A DNA stretch of 64,000 nt from the NCBI GenBank assembly GCA_002509405.1, contig DAVO01000013.1, positions 62,463 through 126,462 of the forward strand, given 5' to 3'. Position numbers and translations under genes: made by a program. This stretch comes from Methanomassiliicoccaceae archaeon UBA72 (GTDB lineage: Archaea; Thermoplasmatota; Thermoplasmata; Methanomassiliicoccales; Methanomethylophilaceae). Below, piece by piece: positions 25,602 through 33,827 of this stretch. Within the stretch, counting starts at the first letter, position 1; the number at the start of each line of letters is the position of its first letter. The notes beneath the pieces are model-generated. The model had not been told where the DNA came from and did no database searches. It worked only from the letters and a program-made list of their open reading frames with translations.

Positions 25602-26381
25602 TTAGGGAAAAATATCGATTTCTGCGACGGAAGGGACCACATAATCGGGTTTTATCTCCGACGAGACCAGATCTTCCTCTGACGTCTCCCCGGTGAGGAC
25701 CAGAACAGAGCGTATTCCCGCATCGCGGGCCATCCTTATGTCCGTGTAGAGGCGGTCTCCGATCATTACCGTACCGGAAGGGTCCGCGTTCATGACCTTC
25801 GCGGCCATTTCCAGCATCAGGCGGTTGGGCTTGCCGATTATTGTTGCCTTTTTGCCGGTCAGAGACTCGAAGAGCCTGATGAAGGGGCCTATGTCTACAT
25901 CGTAGAAGTCTTCGGTGGGGCACAGGTCGTCCGGGTGGGTGGCGATGAGCTCGGCTCCCGAAGCGATCAGATGGTATGCCCTGTTTATCCTGTCATAGCA
26001 TATGGTCCGGTCGAAAGTGAGCAGCACCGTGTCCGGCCTGTCGTCTGTGACATCGACGCCGTATGAAACGATCTCTTCCTTCACTTCGGGCGACGCCAGA
26101 AGGAATACTCGGGCACCGGGACGGAACTCCCGGAGATATCTCGCCGTGGCCGTCGCGGATGTGATTATCTCGTCCTCGGAAATATCGAAGCCCATGCTGC
26201 TGAGCCTCCTATAGTAGAAACCGCGCGTATGTGAAGAATTGTTCGTTATGAAAGCGTAAGGTATCCCTGCCTTCCTGAGGCGCGCCACGAACTGGGCCGC
26301 GCCTTCCACGGGTTGGTCTCCGTGGTAGACCGTACCGTCCATGTCCAGCATGACACCGGCGACATCAGTGCCCAGCTTCAA
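25602..26381 (-). CDS. HAD-superfamily sugar phosphatase (NagD-like, class IIA)
   Basis: The 259-residue protein has HAD motif I GVMLDMDGTVYHG, motif II FITNNSSHT, the motif III Lys in TIIGKPNRLML, and motif IV VMIGDRLYTDIRMA. The large C2 cap of the NagD/p-nitrophenyl-phosphatase group lies between motifs II and III. It probably dephosphorylates a small sugar or polyol phosphate; the substrate cannot be told from sequence. It overlaps the end of the uracil-DNA glycosylase gene by 17 bases, last in an operon with carS, pyrE and udg. Confidence 0.82.
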   Translation of the reverse strand: MKLGTDVAGVMLDMDGTVYHGDQPVEGAAQFVARLRKAGIPYAFITNNSSHTRGFYYRRLSSMGFDISEDEIITSATATARYLREFRPGARVFLLASPEVKEEIVSYGVDVTDDRPDTVLLTFDRTICYDRINRAYHLIASGAELIATHPDDLCPTEDFYDVDIGPFIRLFESLTGKKATIIGKPNRLMLEMAAKVMNADPSGTVMIGDRLYTDIRMARDAGIRSVLVLTGETSEEDLVSSEIKPDYVVPSVAEIDIFP

Positions 26382-26904
26382 GCTCTTCCCTCGCGGCCCT
26401 TATCGTCTCTCTGAGTCCTGCCCTCGCCTCTTTGCTGTATATGCAGGCGGCAGGATGATATGTCGGTATGAAAACGGTCTCCTTTCCGCCTATCACGACC
26501 GATATCCGCTTGTTCGCTATCTCGCCCATCCTGCCCTCGTATCCCAGGATATCCCTGCATGCGGATTTGCCTAACCCTATGACGATCCTGCATTGTGACA
26601 GTTCGCTGTCCAAAAACTTCCTGCATGCCGCCATCTCCTCCTTGGTCGGGTCCCGGTTCTTGGGCGGACGGCATTTGACCGTGTTGGTTATTATGACCCT
26701 GGACCGGTCGAGGCCCTCTTCCGCCATCATCTTATCGAGTATCTTTCCAGACCTGCCCACGAAGGGTCTGCCTTGGAGGTCTTCGGACTCGCCGGGAGCC
26801 TCGCCGACGAAGGCTATCCCTGACGAAAGATCCCCGCTGGGGAGGACGATGTTCGTCCTCCCCGAGCACAGCGGACAGAGCATGCAGTCGGTCGGAGGCC
26901 TCAA
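26365..26904 (-). CDS. Type-4 (Fe-S) uracil-DNA glycosylase
   Basis: This 179-residue protein has the family 4 motifs AFVGEAPGESEDLQGRPFVG, ITNTVKCRPPKNRDP and a TYHPAA C-terminal motif. Cys residues in DCMLCPLC, KCRPP and AACRKFL supply the 4Fe-4S cluster. It removes uracil from DNA. The start is TTG at 26902-26904, overlapping the pyrE stop (TTGA); no ATG fits before the Cys motif without losing it. Confidence 0.88.
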   Translation of the reverse strand: MRPPTDCMLCPLCSGRTNIVLPSGDLSSGIAFVGEAPGESEDLQGRPFVGRSGKILDKMMAEEGLDRSRVIITNTVKCRPPKNRDPTKEEMAACRKFLDSELSQCRIVIGLGKSACRDILGYEGRMGEIANKRISVVIGGKETVFIPTYHPAACIYSKEARAGLRETIRAAREELEAGH

Positions 26905-27434
26905 ACGCGGCCCTCCAGTATCTCAGAGGCTTTGACCAGCGGCCTCAACGCAGCTCCCGCTCCATAAAGGTTCTCCGAGCCGCCTCCCTGACGGTCTATG
27001 ACGGAAACTACGTCGGTGACCACGCCGCCCGCCTCGCGTATGGTTGCTATGGCGGCGATGCTTGAACCGGCAGTTGTGATGACGTCCTCGACCACCAGAA
27101 CGCGATCCCCTTCCTCCAGGTCGCCTTCGATAAGCTTCCCGGTCCCATGGTCCTTCTTCTCCTTTCGGACCATCACAAATGGGATCCCCGTCTCCAGCGA
27201 AAGGGCGGCGGCCAGAGGTATAGATCCCAGGACTACGCCTGCTATCCTGTCGGGGCGGTACCCGAGCTCCGACACCTTGGAGGCCATCAACCGGGCTATG
27301 AGCTTCAGCACCTTCGGGTTGGTGCTCGCTTTTTTGATGTCTATGTAATACGAACTTTTCGCTCCCGATGCAAGAGTGAAGTCTCCGAACTGCAGTGCCC
27401 CGCAGTCTATCAATGCTTTCGACATTTCTCCCAT
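26901..27434 (-). CDS. pyrE: Orotate phosphoribosyltransferase
   Basis: The 177-residue protein has FTLASGAKSSYYIDIKK, GVVLGSIPLAAALSLETGIPFVMVRKEKKDHGTG and the PRPP loop VLVVEDVITTAGSS. It makes OMP from orotate and PRPP. I chose the second ATG (MGEMSKAL) because a GGTGA Shine-Dalgarno, overlapping the carS stop, sits five bases upstream. An ATG 12 bases earlier (27446) is possible. Confidence 0.9.
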   Translation of the reverse strand: MGEMSKALIDCGALQFGDFTLASGAKSSYYIDIKKASTNPKVLKLIARLMASKVSELGYRPDRIAGVVLGSIPLAAALSLETGIPFVMVRKEKKDHGTGKLIEGDLEEGDRVLVVEDVITTAGSSIAAIATIREAGGVVTDVVSVIDRQGGGSENLYGAGAALRPLVKASEILEGRV

Positions 27435-27439
27435 TTTTG

Positions 27440-28012
27440 TCACCATGGTTCTTTCTTTAGGCCGGCCTTGAATCCGACTATGTTGACGATCCTGTGTATT
27501 CCGAACATTATCAGAACAAGGAATATGAGTGCCAGTATGTTCCATCCTTCGACATATGTCGAATATATCCATCCGGGGAAGAACAGAGCTGTAAGAAGCA
27601 GCGCTCCGGCGACGAAATCATACTGGTCCAGTCCGGGAGCCTTTTGCCCCCTTTCCATCCCCAGCCTGCGTTTTATGAACGCACCGCAAAGGTCCCCGAG
27701 GACCGCCCCGAACGAAAGCGTGCATACTATGCCCGCGCACTGCCAGAACGGACCGTATCCCCAGTGTTCGGCCGGATCGAAGATGTGGGAAATCCCGATC
27801 AGGATTAGACCCAAAGCAATTCCGGAGAACGCCCCTCCGAAAAAGCCCCTCCAGGATTTTCCGTCCCCGAATATCCTTTTGCCCCTCCAGGACCTGCCGA
27901 AATCCATCTTGGTACCGCCGCCGAACACGACCGCAGCGGAGTTTGGCAGCATGGCGGGCAGAAAAACCCAGAGTCCCACGAGCATCAATCCGACGGCGCC
28001 TAGAACGTCCAT
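27440..28012 (-). CDS. carS: CDP-archaeol synthase
   Basis: The 190-residue membrane protein matches the CarS (DUF46) family: PAMLPNSAAVVFGGGTKMDFGRSW, GKRIFGDGKSWRGFFGG, then several hydrophobic helices and SFGAVLGDLCGAFIKRRLG. It activates digeranylgeranylglyceryl phosphate with CTP in archaeal phospholipid synthesis. The start MDVLGAVGLML is chosen; the frame continues upstream with unconserved residues into the divergent nob1 promoter. It leads an operon with pyrE, udg and a HAD phosphatase. Confidence 0.9.
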   Translation of the reverse strand: MDVLGAVGLMLVGLWVFLPAMLPNSAAVVFGGGTKMDFGRSWRGKRIFGDGKSWRGFFGGAFSGIALGLILIGISHIFDPAEHWGYGPFWQCAGIVCTLSFGAVLGDLCGAFIKRRLGMERGQKAPGLDQYDFVAGALLLTALFFPGWIYSTYVEGWNILALIFLVLIMFGIHRIVNIVGFKAGLKKEPW

Positions 28013-28104
28013 TATATCCTCTGTTCTGGATAGGGGTCCATCGTTTAACCTTTGCTTGTCTGATGAGTAGCAACTTTGATAATCCACCGTGCGAATCGGA
28101 ACGC

Positions 28105-28563
28105 ATGTTGATCATGGACACCTCGGCATTCTTCACGATGGATTGGATACCCGAGGAAGATTTCCTCTGCCCGCCCGGGATAGTGGAGGAGCTGCAGAGG
28201 TTCGACGATCCGCGCCTCGCACTTTGGGATGACAGGCTCAGGGTGTCCGACTGTACCCGCCCGTCTTTGGAAAAGGTGAAGGAAGAGGCGAAGAGGACGG
28301 GGGACCTGGGGAGGCTATCTCTGGTGGATCTCACAGTGCTGGCACTTGCTTTGGACACCGGCGGGACCATAATGACAGACGACTATTCGATACAGAACGT
28401 GGCCAGGTCCATGGGGATGCCGTATCGCGCGGTCGGGACCTCAGGGATAACGAAAAAATACAAATGGAACTACAAGTGCATTGGCTGCGGCAAGTGGTTC
28501 AAAGAGAGGTCGGACGAATGCCCGATATGCGGATCGCCTATGCGTGCCCACCGTAAGAAATGA
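28105..28563 (+). CDS. nob1: NOB1-type endonuclease (PIN domain plus zinc ribbon)
   Basis: The protein begins MLIMDTSAFF, the first acidic residue of a PIN nuclease. It continues with PPGIVEEL, SLVDLTVLALALD and TIMTDDYSIQNVA, then a C-terminal zinc ribbon YKCIGCGKWF...CPICGSPM. NOB1 trims the 3' end of 16S rRNA. A TATA-like GTTTAACC at about 28043 supports a short leader; an ATG at 28063 would add 14 residues. The stop abuts the convergent geranylgeranyl reductase gene. Confidence 0.88.
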   Translation: MLIMDTSAFFTMDWIPEEDFLCPPGIVEELQRFDDPRLALWDDRLRVSDCTRPSLEKVKEEAKRTGDLGRLSLVDLTVLALALDTGGTIMTDDYSIQNVARSMGMPYRAVGTSGITKKYKWNYKCIGCGKWFKERSDECPICGSPMRAHRKK

Positions 28564-29652
28564 TCAGGGGAACAACCGCATGCATCTCACGAGGTTTGCC
28601 ATGCGCCTTTGTCCCAATATGCGCATGCACAGGTCCGTCCTGCGGTCCGAACCGAACGCGAATGTGTCAGCGAGCTTCTTGTTGAAGGCTGCGGTCTTCA
28701 AAGGCTTGCCGATTGCGGCCCTGAAACCCGAATCGTAATCATCAAGCGGCCTTCCTTTGAGTATATGGTCTGCCACCACATTCCCGCATATGCGACCGGA
28801 TATCATCGCCTGAGGGATGCCGCCTCCGTTTACCGAGGCGACCTGTCCCGCAGCGTCTCCGACCACCAGGCCGTTGCCGGATACCGTTCTCTTGATCGGC
28901 CCCTCGCTGGGGACGTACTTGCCGTGGACCTCCTGTATTATCTCCAGCCCCTGCTTCTCAGCGAACTGCCTGAAGTATTCGGTTGGCTTCCCGTCGGAGA
29001 ATTTGGGCGCGAACCCCACTCCGACGTTCGCGCATCCGGACTTGGGTATGATCCAGCTGTAGGCTCCGGGCGCGATGCCGCCGAAGTACATCTGAATCAC
29101 GGGCTCGAAGTCTCCCTTGGCGATGGATGAGACCGCGGGATACGGATTCCTGTTCCTGGGAAGGCCAAGCTCGCGGGAGACTCTGGAAGTGGGACCGTCT
29201 GCACCCACTATCACTTTGTATTCGATCTCCCCGCCCTCGGTGACTGCTATACCGTCCTCTATCCTCAGGAAGCCGCATCCCCTCACGAGTTCCGCGCCTG
29301 CTCTGACCGCCTCGGATGCCAGATGCTGATCGAATCTGTCCCTGTCGACGGTAAACCCTGTGAAGGGGAATTCGGTGATCCGACCTTTCGGAGATATGAA
29401 CCTCATACCCTCTATCTGTCTGGATATCAGAGAGTGAGGGATGTCCAGCGTGTCCTCGAGGTCCGGCGCGTTGGGGAAGGTGCCACGGGTCTCCTCCAAA
29501 CTGGGGATCATCTCCCCGCACCTTACCGGCACTCCTACCTCGCCGCGCCTTTCGATGATTTTCACGGACACTCCTTTCTCGGCAGCGAAGCGCGCCGTCA
29601 TACTGCCTGCGGGGCCGGCCCCTACGACCAGAACATCAACTTTCTCGGCCAT
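28564..29652 (-). CDS. Geranylgeranyl reductase family flavoprotein
   Basis: This 362-residue FAD protein has DVLVVGAGPAGSMTARFAAEKG at the N-terminus and GVPVRCGEMI, a typical GGR CGE motif. YSWIIPKSGCANVGVGFAP and LVVGDAAGQVASVNGGGIPQAMISG follow. It saturates the prenyl chains of archaeal lipids. It is transcribed after the GGPP synthase gene with four bases between, which fits lipid synthesis. A second homologue occurs at 54928-56076. Confidence 0.88.
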   Translation of the reverse strand: MAEKVDVLVVGAGPAGSMTARFAAEKGVSVKIIERRGEVGVPVRCGEMIPSLEETRGTFPNAPDLEDTLDIPHSLISRQIEGMRFISPKGRITEFPFTGFTVDRDRFDQHLASEAVRAGAELVRGCGFLRIEDGIAVTEGGEIEYKVIVGADGPTSRVSRELGLPRNRNPYPAVSSIAKGDFEPVIQMYFGGIAPGAYSWIIPKSGCANVGVGFAPKFSDGKPTEYFRQFAEKQGLEIIQEVHGKYVPSEGPIKRTVSGNGLVVGDAAGQVASVNGGGIPQAMISGRICGNVVADHILKGRPLDDYDSGFRAAIGKPLKTAAFNKKLADTFAFGSDRRTDLCMRILGQRRMANLVRCMRLFP

Positions 29653-29656
29653 GGGA

Positions 29657-30622
29657 TCACTTGTCCCTGGTCACTATGTAATCGCCAAGGGCGAGAAGCG
29701 CCCTCTTGTAGATCGAGTCGCCTATGACATCGAGGTTGTGGCGTGCTTCGCTGAGCACTTCCATCGCCTTTTCCCTGCATCTTCGTATGGCATCTGTCTT
29801 CTTGATCATGCCTATGGCCATTTCCACGGTCTCTGCATCAGGTTCCTTCGTTTCGAATACATCGATGATCTGCTTTCCGTAACGGGGATCTTCCATGGCA
29901 TAGATGATGGGTAGCGTGGGTTTTCCCTCGATGAGGTCGATCCCGACAAGCTTGCCTGTGCTGTCTTCGTCACCGACTACATCCAGCGTGTCGTCTATTA
30001 TCTGGAATGCCATTCCCAGGGCCAGTGCGTAATCGCCTATGGCATCGAGGGTCTCCATGTTCGCATCAGAAATGTAGGCGCCGGACTTTGCCGATGCCGA
30101 GATGATCTTGGCGGTCTTGCCGTTGATGATGTCCATATAATCGGCCTCGGTGACCTTGGATCTGTGCTCGAACTTCTTCTGAGTGAATTCCCCTGCGCTC
30201 ATGGATGCCGAGGCTTCGACTATGTATCCCACTATGCCGGGGGACGTTGCGCCTATCAGCCTGAAGCCCATAGCAAACATGAAATCGCCGGTTATTATGG
30301 CCTTGCCGATCGTGTATTCCCTGTAAAGCGCCTTGCGGCCTCTGCGCAGCTCGCCCTGGTCGTTGATGTCATCATGCACAAGGGTAGCGCTGTGGATGAT
30401 CTCGAAAGCAGAGCCGACCTCTATGGCCCTCTGAGGGTCCCGTCCTCCGCATGCGTAATATGCCAGTATGCACACGGCGGGCCTGATTCTTTTGCCTCCT
30501 GAAGTGATGACATACTTGCACATCTCGGTGAGCTCTTGGTTCTCGGACATCAGCTCCTTGGCCATGAGGTCCTCGACCTTTTCCAGCTCATCCGATATGC
30601 AGTCGTGCCAAAGGTCGGACAT
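29657..30622 (-). CDS. Geranylgeranyl diphosphate synthase (polyprenyl synthetase)
   Basis: The 321-residue protein has GGKRIRPAVCILAYYACGG, the first Asp-rich motif in LVHDDINDQGELRRG, and the second in AFQIIDDTLDVVGDE. A GKLVGIDLIEGKPTLPIIYAM block completes the trans-prenyl transferase signature. It makes the C20 (or longer) chain for archaeal lipids. I chose MSDLWHDCISDE as the start; TTAAGTAG about 25 bases upstream suggests a nearly leaderless mRNA. A perfect GC hairpin separates it from the fpo operon upstream. Confidence 0.9.
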   Translation of the reverse strand: MSDLWHDCISDELEKVEDLMAKELMSENQELTEMCKYVITSGGKRIRPAVCILAYYACGGRDPQRAIEVGSAFEIIHSATLVHDDINDQGELRRGRKALYREYTIGKAIITGDFMFAMGFRLIGATSPGIVGYIVEASASMSAGEFTQKKFEHRSKVTEADYMDIINGKTAKIISASAKSGAYISDANMETLDAIGDYALALGMAFQIIDDTLDVVGDEDSTGKLVGIDLIEGKPTLPIIYAMEDPRYGKQIIDVFETKEPDAETVEMAIGMIKKTDAIRRCREKAMEVLSEARHNLDVIGDSIYKRALLALGDYIVTRDK

Positions 30623-30712
30623 AACCTTGAGTGAAGGTTGTAATCTACTTAATGCTTTTCCAGAGAAAAATATCAAAATAGCCAGAGCGCAGGCGTGTAT
30701 CAGAAAATGGGC

Positions 30713-30734
30713 CCTGCCCCCGCAGGGGGGCAGG
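30713..30734 (-). terminator. Perfect GC hairpin downstream of fpoN
   Basis: Arms 30713-30721 and 30726-30734 (CCTGCCCCC/GGGGGCAGG) pair perfectly over nine bases with a four-base loop. On the minus strand a CATTTTCTG tract follows. It lies 24 bases past the fpoN stop and before the GGPP synthase gene, so it could terminate, attenuate or stabilise the long fpo transcript. Confidence 0.5.
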
Positions 30735-30757
30735 TATGAAATTGTTTGGTCCGGCCT

Positions 30758-32263
30758 TCAAGGCATTACCGCGGCGGCGGCCTGAGAGCAGTAGTAGAGG
30801 AAGGGCTCGGGGAATATACCGAGAGCTATTACTCCCAAAACGCACAGCACTGCCGCAACGGTAAAGGCCGCTGGGACCTTGATCTTCTCTTCGGACTCTC
30901 CCTTCTCGATGTACATCGCCTTGACTATCTTGGCGTAGTAGTACAGTGAGATGGCGGAGTTCAGTATGGCCACGAAGGCAAGCCATATCCACTGGGACGA
31001 GATCGGATCTCCGAGTCCTGGGACTATCGCCGAGGAGAACAAGAAGAACTTGGCCGTGAATCCCGCGAGAGGAGGTATTCCTGCAAGCGAGAACACGCAC
31101 AGGAGCATGATCGCCGAGAGCAGAGGTGCCCTCTTTGCCAGTCCCCTGTAGTCCTTCAGCGTCTCACCGACACCGACCGTTATCAGCGCGGCCACGACCA
31201 CGAACGCTCCTCCCTTCATGAACACGTGGGCGAACATGTAATAGATCGCCCCGGTCAGTGCCCAGTCGCTCAGTATGGCGAGAGCCATGAGCATGTAGCC
31301 TGCCTGTGCTATCGAAGAGTACGCAAGCATCCTCTTCACGTTGCCCTGGACGATGGCCAGTATGTTTCCTACGGTCATCGTTATGGCCGCGAGGATCGCG
31401 AACACGTACTGAATCGACTCGGTCATGAAAGGCTGTGCGGCCTGTATCGTGACGAACATCACGAAGAAGACCTTGATGTAAACGATGAGCCCCATCTTCT
31501 TGGAGCCCGTTGCGAGGAACAGAGACACGGGTGTCGCCGCTCCCTCGTACACATCAGGCGCCCACATGTGGAACGGGGCGGCCGCGATCTTGAAACCGTA
31601 TCCTGCAATCATCGTCGCAAGGGCGATTACCAGTCCCGCTGTGTACCCCTGGGTTGCGAGGGCCGCCGCGATGTCTGCGATGTTTGTAGTGCCTGTGAGG
31701 CCGAACAGCATCGAGATACCGTAGATGGTCAGACCGGAGGAGAGACCTCCGATGATTATGTACTTAACAGCGGCCTCCGAGGCCCTGGGGTCCTTCTTCT
31801 TCATAGCGACCATCGCGTACGAGGGGATGCTGACCATCTCTACGCCCACGAAGATCAGGAGAAGGTCCGAAGCCGTTGCGACGAAGGACATTCCCGCTGT
31901 TGCGATGAGCATCAGCGAGAAGAACGCCCCGACGTGCATCCTTGTCGTCTCACTGCTGGGACCTGCTATCAGGATCGCTATGAAGGCGACTGCCTGGAAC
32001 AGCAGTATCATCAGTCCCGAGAACGCGTCGTACGTGAACAGATCGTAATACGTCCCGGTGTAGTGCCCCAGGAGGAGCAGTATGTTGAACACTGCTGCAA
32101 CCACCACGAATGCCAGCGAAGCCGCGCATGTCACATTCTTGTTTTTCAGAAGAAGGTGTATGCCCGGCATCAGCAACGCTCCGATGATGACGAGCACCAT
32201 GGGCAGTACCGGGGTAACGCTCCCGAAAGTATCGGGTATCCAACTGATATCAATATCTACCAT
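30758..32263 (-). CDS. fpoN: F420H2 dehydrogenase-like complex subunit FpoN (NuoN-like)
   Basis: The 501-residue polytopic membrane protein has about 14 hydrophobic segments. Antiporter-family motifs include ASEAAVKYIIIGGLSSGLTIYG, GYGFKIAAAPFHMWAPDVYEGA and NVKRMLAYSSIAQAGYMLM. It is one of three proton-pumping antiporter-like subunits of the Fpo/complex I membrane arm. Last gene of the minus-strand operon, three bases after fpoM. Confidence 0.93.
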   Translation of the reverse strand: MVDIDISWIPDTFGSVTPVLPMVLVIIGALLMPGIHLLLKNKNVTCAASLAFVVVAAVFNILLLLGHYTGTYYDLFTYDAFSGLMILLFQAVAFIAILIAGPSSETTRMHVGAFFSLMLIATAGMSFVATASDLLLIFVGVEMVSIPSYAMVAMKKKDPRASEAAVKYIIIGGLSSGLTIYGISMLFGLTGTTNIADIAAALATQGYTAGLVIALATMIAGYGFKIAAAPFHMWAPDVYEGAATPVSLFLATGSKKMGLIVYIKVFFVMFVTIQAAQPFMTESIQYVFAILAAITMTVGNILAIVQGNVKRMLAYSSIAQAGYMLMALAILSDWALTGAIYYMFAHVFMKGGAFVVVAALITVGVGETLKDYRGLAKRAPLLSAIMLLCVFSLAGIPPLAGFTAKFFLFSSAIVPGLGDPISSQWIWLAFVAILNSAISLYYYAKIVKAMYIEKGESEEKIKVPAAFTVAAVLCVLGVIALGIFPEPFLYYCSQAAAAVMP

Positions 32264-32266
32264 TTA

Positions 32267-33826
32267 TCACACCCCCGGCATGGCGAAGTTTGCCACGAAA
32301 GTCTCAATGTATCCCAGAGCGAGATCGGGCCATATACCGAACAGTGCTATGATCACGCACAGCACTGCCAGGGCAAAGCCCTCGGCCTTGCTCACATCGT
32401 GCACATGGGACAGTTCGACCTTGGTCGTCTCCCTTCCGAACAGCGTCCTCTGCATCGCCCAGATATAGAATCCGGCGTTTAGCATTATGGACAGCAGACA
32501 GAACACGATCAGCCATATCATGCCCATCGCCTCTGCGGCGACATAGAACGAGAATATGACACCGAACTCTCCCCAGAACCCTACGAGACCGGGCAGGCCC
32601 AGAGAGGCCATGAATCCAATCATCATGAAGGTCGCATAGGCAGGCAGTTTGCCGGCCAGGCCTCCGAGGAGGGGTATCTCCCTGGTTCCGAGCGCGTGGC
32701 CCGTGTAACCGCACACCATGAACAGGACTGCGGTGACGAGGCCGTGGGCGAACATCTGGAAGACAGCGAACATTATCCCGATCTGCGCTATGCTGGCTTC
32801 GGGCGATGCGGCGTACTTTACGTACAGCAGCGATGCGGCGATGCCCAGCATGACCATCCCCATGTGGTTGATGGAAGAATATGCCACCATCTTCTTGAGA
32901 TCGGTCTGCGCGATGCACGCGTATGCACCGTAGACTATGGAAATAAGCGCGACCACGAGTATGATCTCCGCCCACCATATGGCTCCGTCAGGGAGGGCGT
33001 TGAGCGCAACCCTGATGATACCGTAAGATCCCATCTTAAGCATTACACCCGCAAGCAGGACGGAACCTCCGGTGGGAGCCTCCACGTGCGCGTCCGGAAG
33101 CCATGTGTGGAACGGGACGGCGGGCATCTTGACCGCGAACCCGAAGAACAGCAGACCGAACACGAGGACCTGGAAGACCTCACCGAAGGACCCGGACGCG
33201 GCGTTGACTGCCGCGAACGAGAAGTCAGCTATGACTCCGGGGTTCACTGCCGCGGCCTCGAACACGACGGCGAATATACCGATCAGCATCACGAGGCTGG
33301 CTATATGCGTGTAGATGAAGAACTTGATAGCGGCGTAGTGCCTCCTGGGCCCTCCGTACCATGAGATCATGAAGTACATCGGGATCAGAGTTACCTCCCA
33401 CATGATGTAGAACAGGAAGTAATCGGCCGACAGGTATACGCCCATCAGGCCCAGCTCCATGGCCATTATCAGTGTGTGGAAGTAGTTAGGCCTGTCGCTC
33501 TCGGATGCCGAGAACACGACCACCAGGAACACCAGCAGAGCGGTCAGCAGGACCATCAGCAGGCTGAGTCCGTCCATCTCGAGTATGAACGATATCCTGA
33601 TGTTCGCGGCGTCGATCCAGAGATAGTTCTCTGAAAGCAGCGCCATGTTGTCGACGAACATGAGGAGTATCGCAAGTACCAGCGTTACACCTGAGAAGGC
33701 GCCCGCCACATACTTCGCGTACTTCTGTCTCTCTCCGCCCATAAAGAGCGTCGCTATGGCCCCGATGAGCGGGATCACCAGCAACAGCGTCAGTATGGGT
33801 ATCTCAGCGAATATTTCGTCGAACAA
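32267..33826 (-). CDS. fpoM: F420H2 dehydrogenase-like complex subunit FpoM (NuoM-like)
   Basis: The 519-residue membrane protein has the NuoM/antiporter features FYIMWEVTLIPMYFMISWYGG, FAVKMPAVPFHTWLPDAHVEAPTGGSVLLAG and DLKKMVAYSSINHMGMVMLG. These hold the conserved Glu in TM5 and Lys residues of the proton channel. It sits between fpoL and fpoN with one- to three-base gaps, so translation is likely coupled. Confidence 0.94.
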   Translation of the reverse strand: MFDEIFAEIPILTLLLVIPLIGAIATLFMGGERQKYAKYVAGAFSGVTLVLAILLMFVDNMALLSENYLWIDAANIRISFILEMDGLSLLMVLLTALLVFLVVVFSASESDRPNYFHTLIMAMELGLMGVYLSADYFLFYIMWEVTLIPMYFMISWYGGPRRHYAAIKFFIYTHIASLVMLIGIFAVVFEAAAVNPGVIADFSFAAVNAASGSFGEVFQVLVFGLLFFGFAVKMPAVPFHTWLPDAHVEAPTGGSVLLAGVMLKMGSYGIIRVALNALPDGAIWWAEIILVVALISIVYGAYACIAQTDLKKMVAYSSINHMGMVMLGIAASLLYVKYAASPEASIAQIGIMFAVFQMFAHGLVTAVLFMVCGYTGHALGTREIPLLGGLAGKLPAYATFMMIGFMASLGLPGLVGFWGEFGVIFSFYVAAEAMGMIWLIVFCLLSIMLNAGFYIWAMQRTLFGRETTKVELSHVHDVSKAEGFALAVLCVIIALFGIWPDLALGYIETFVANFAMPGV

Positions 33827-33827
33827 C

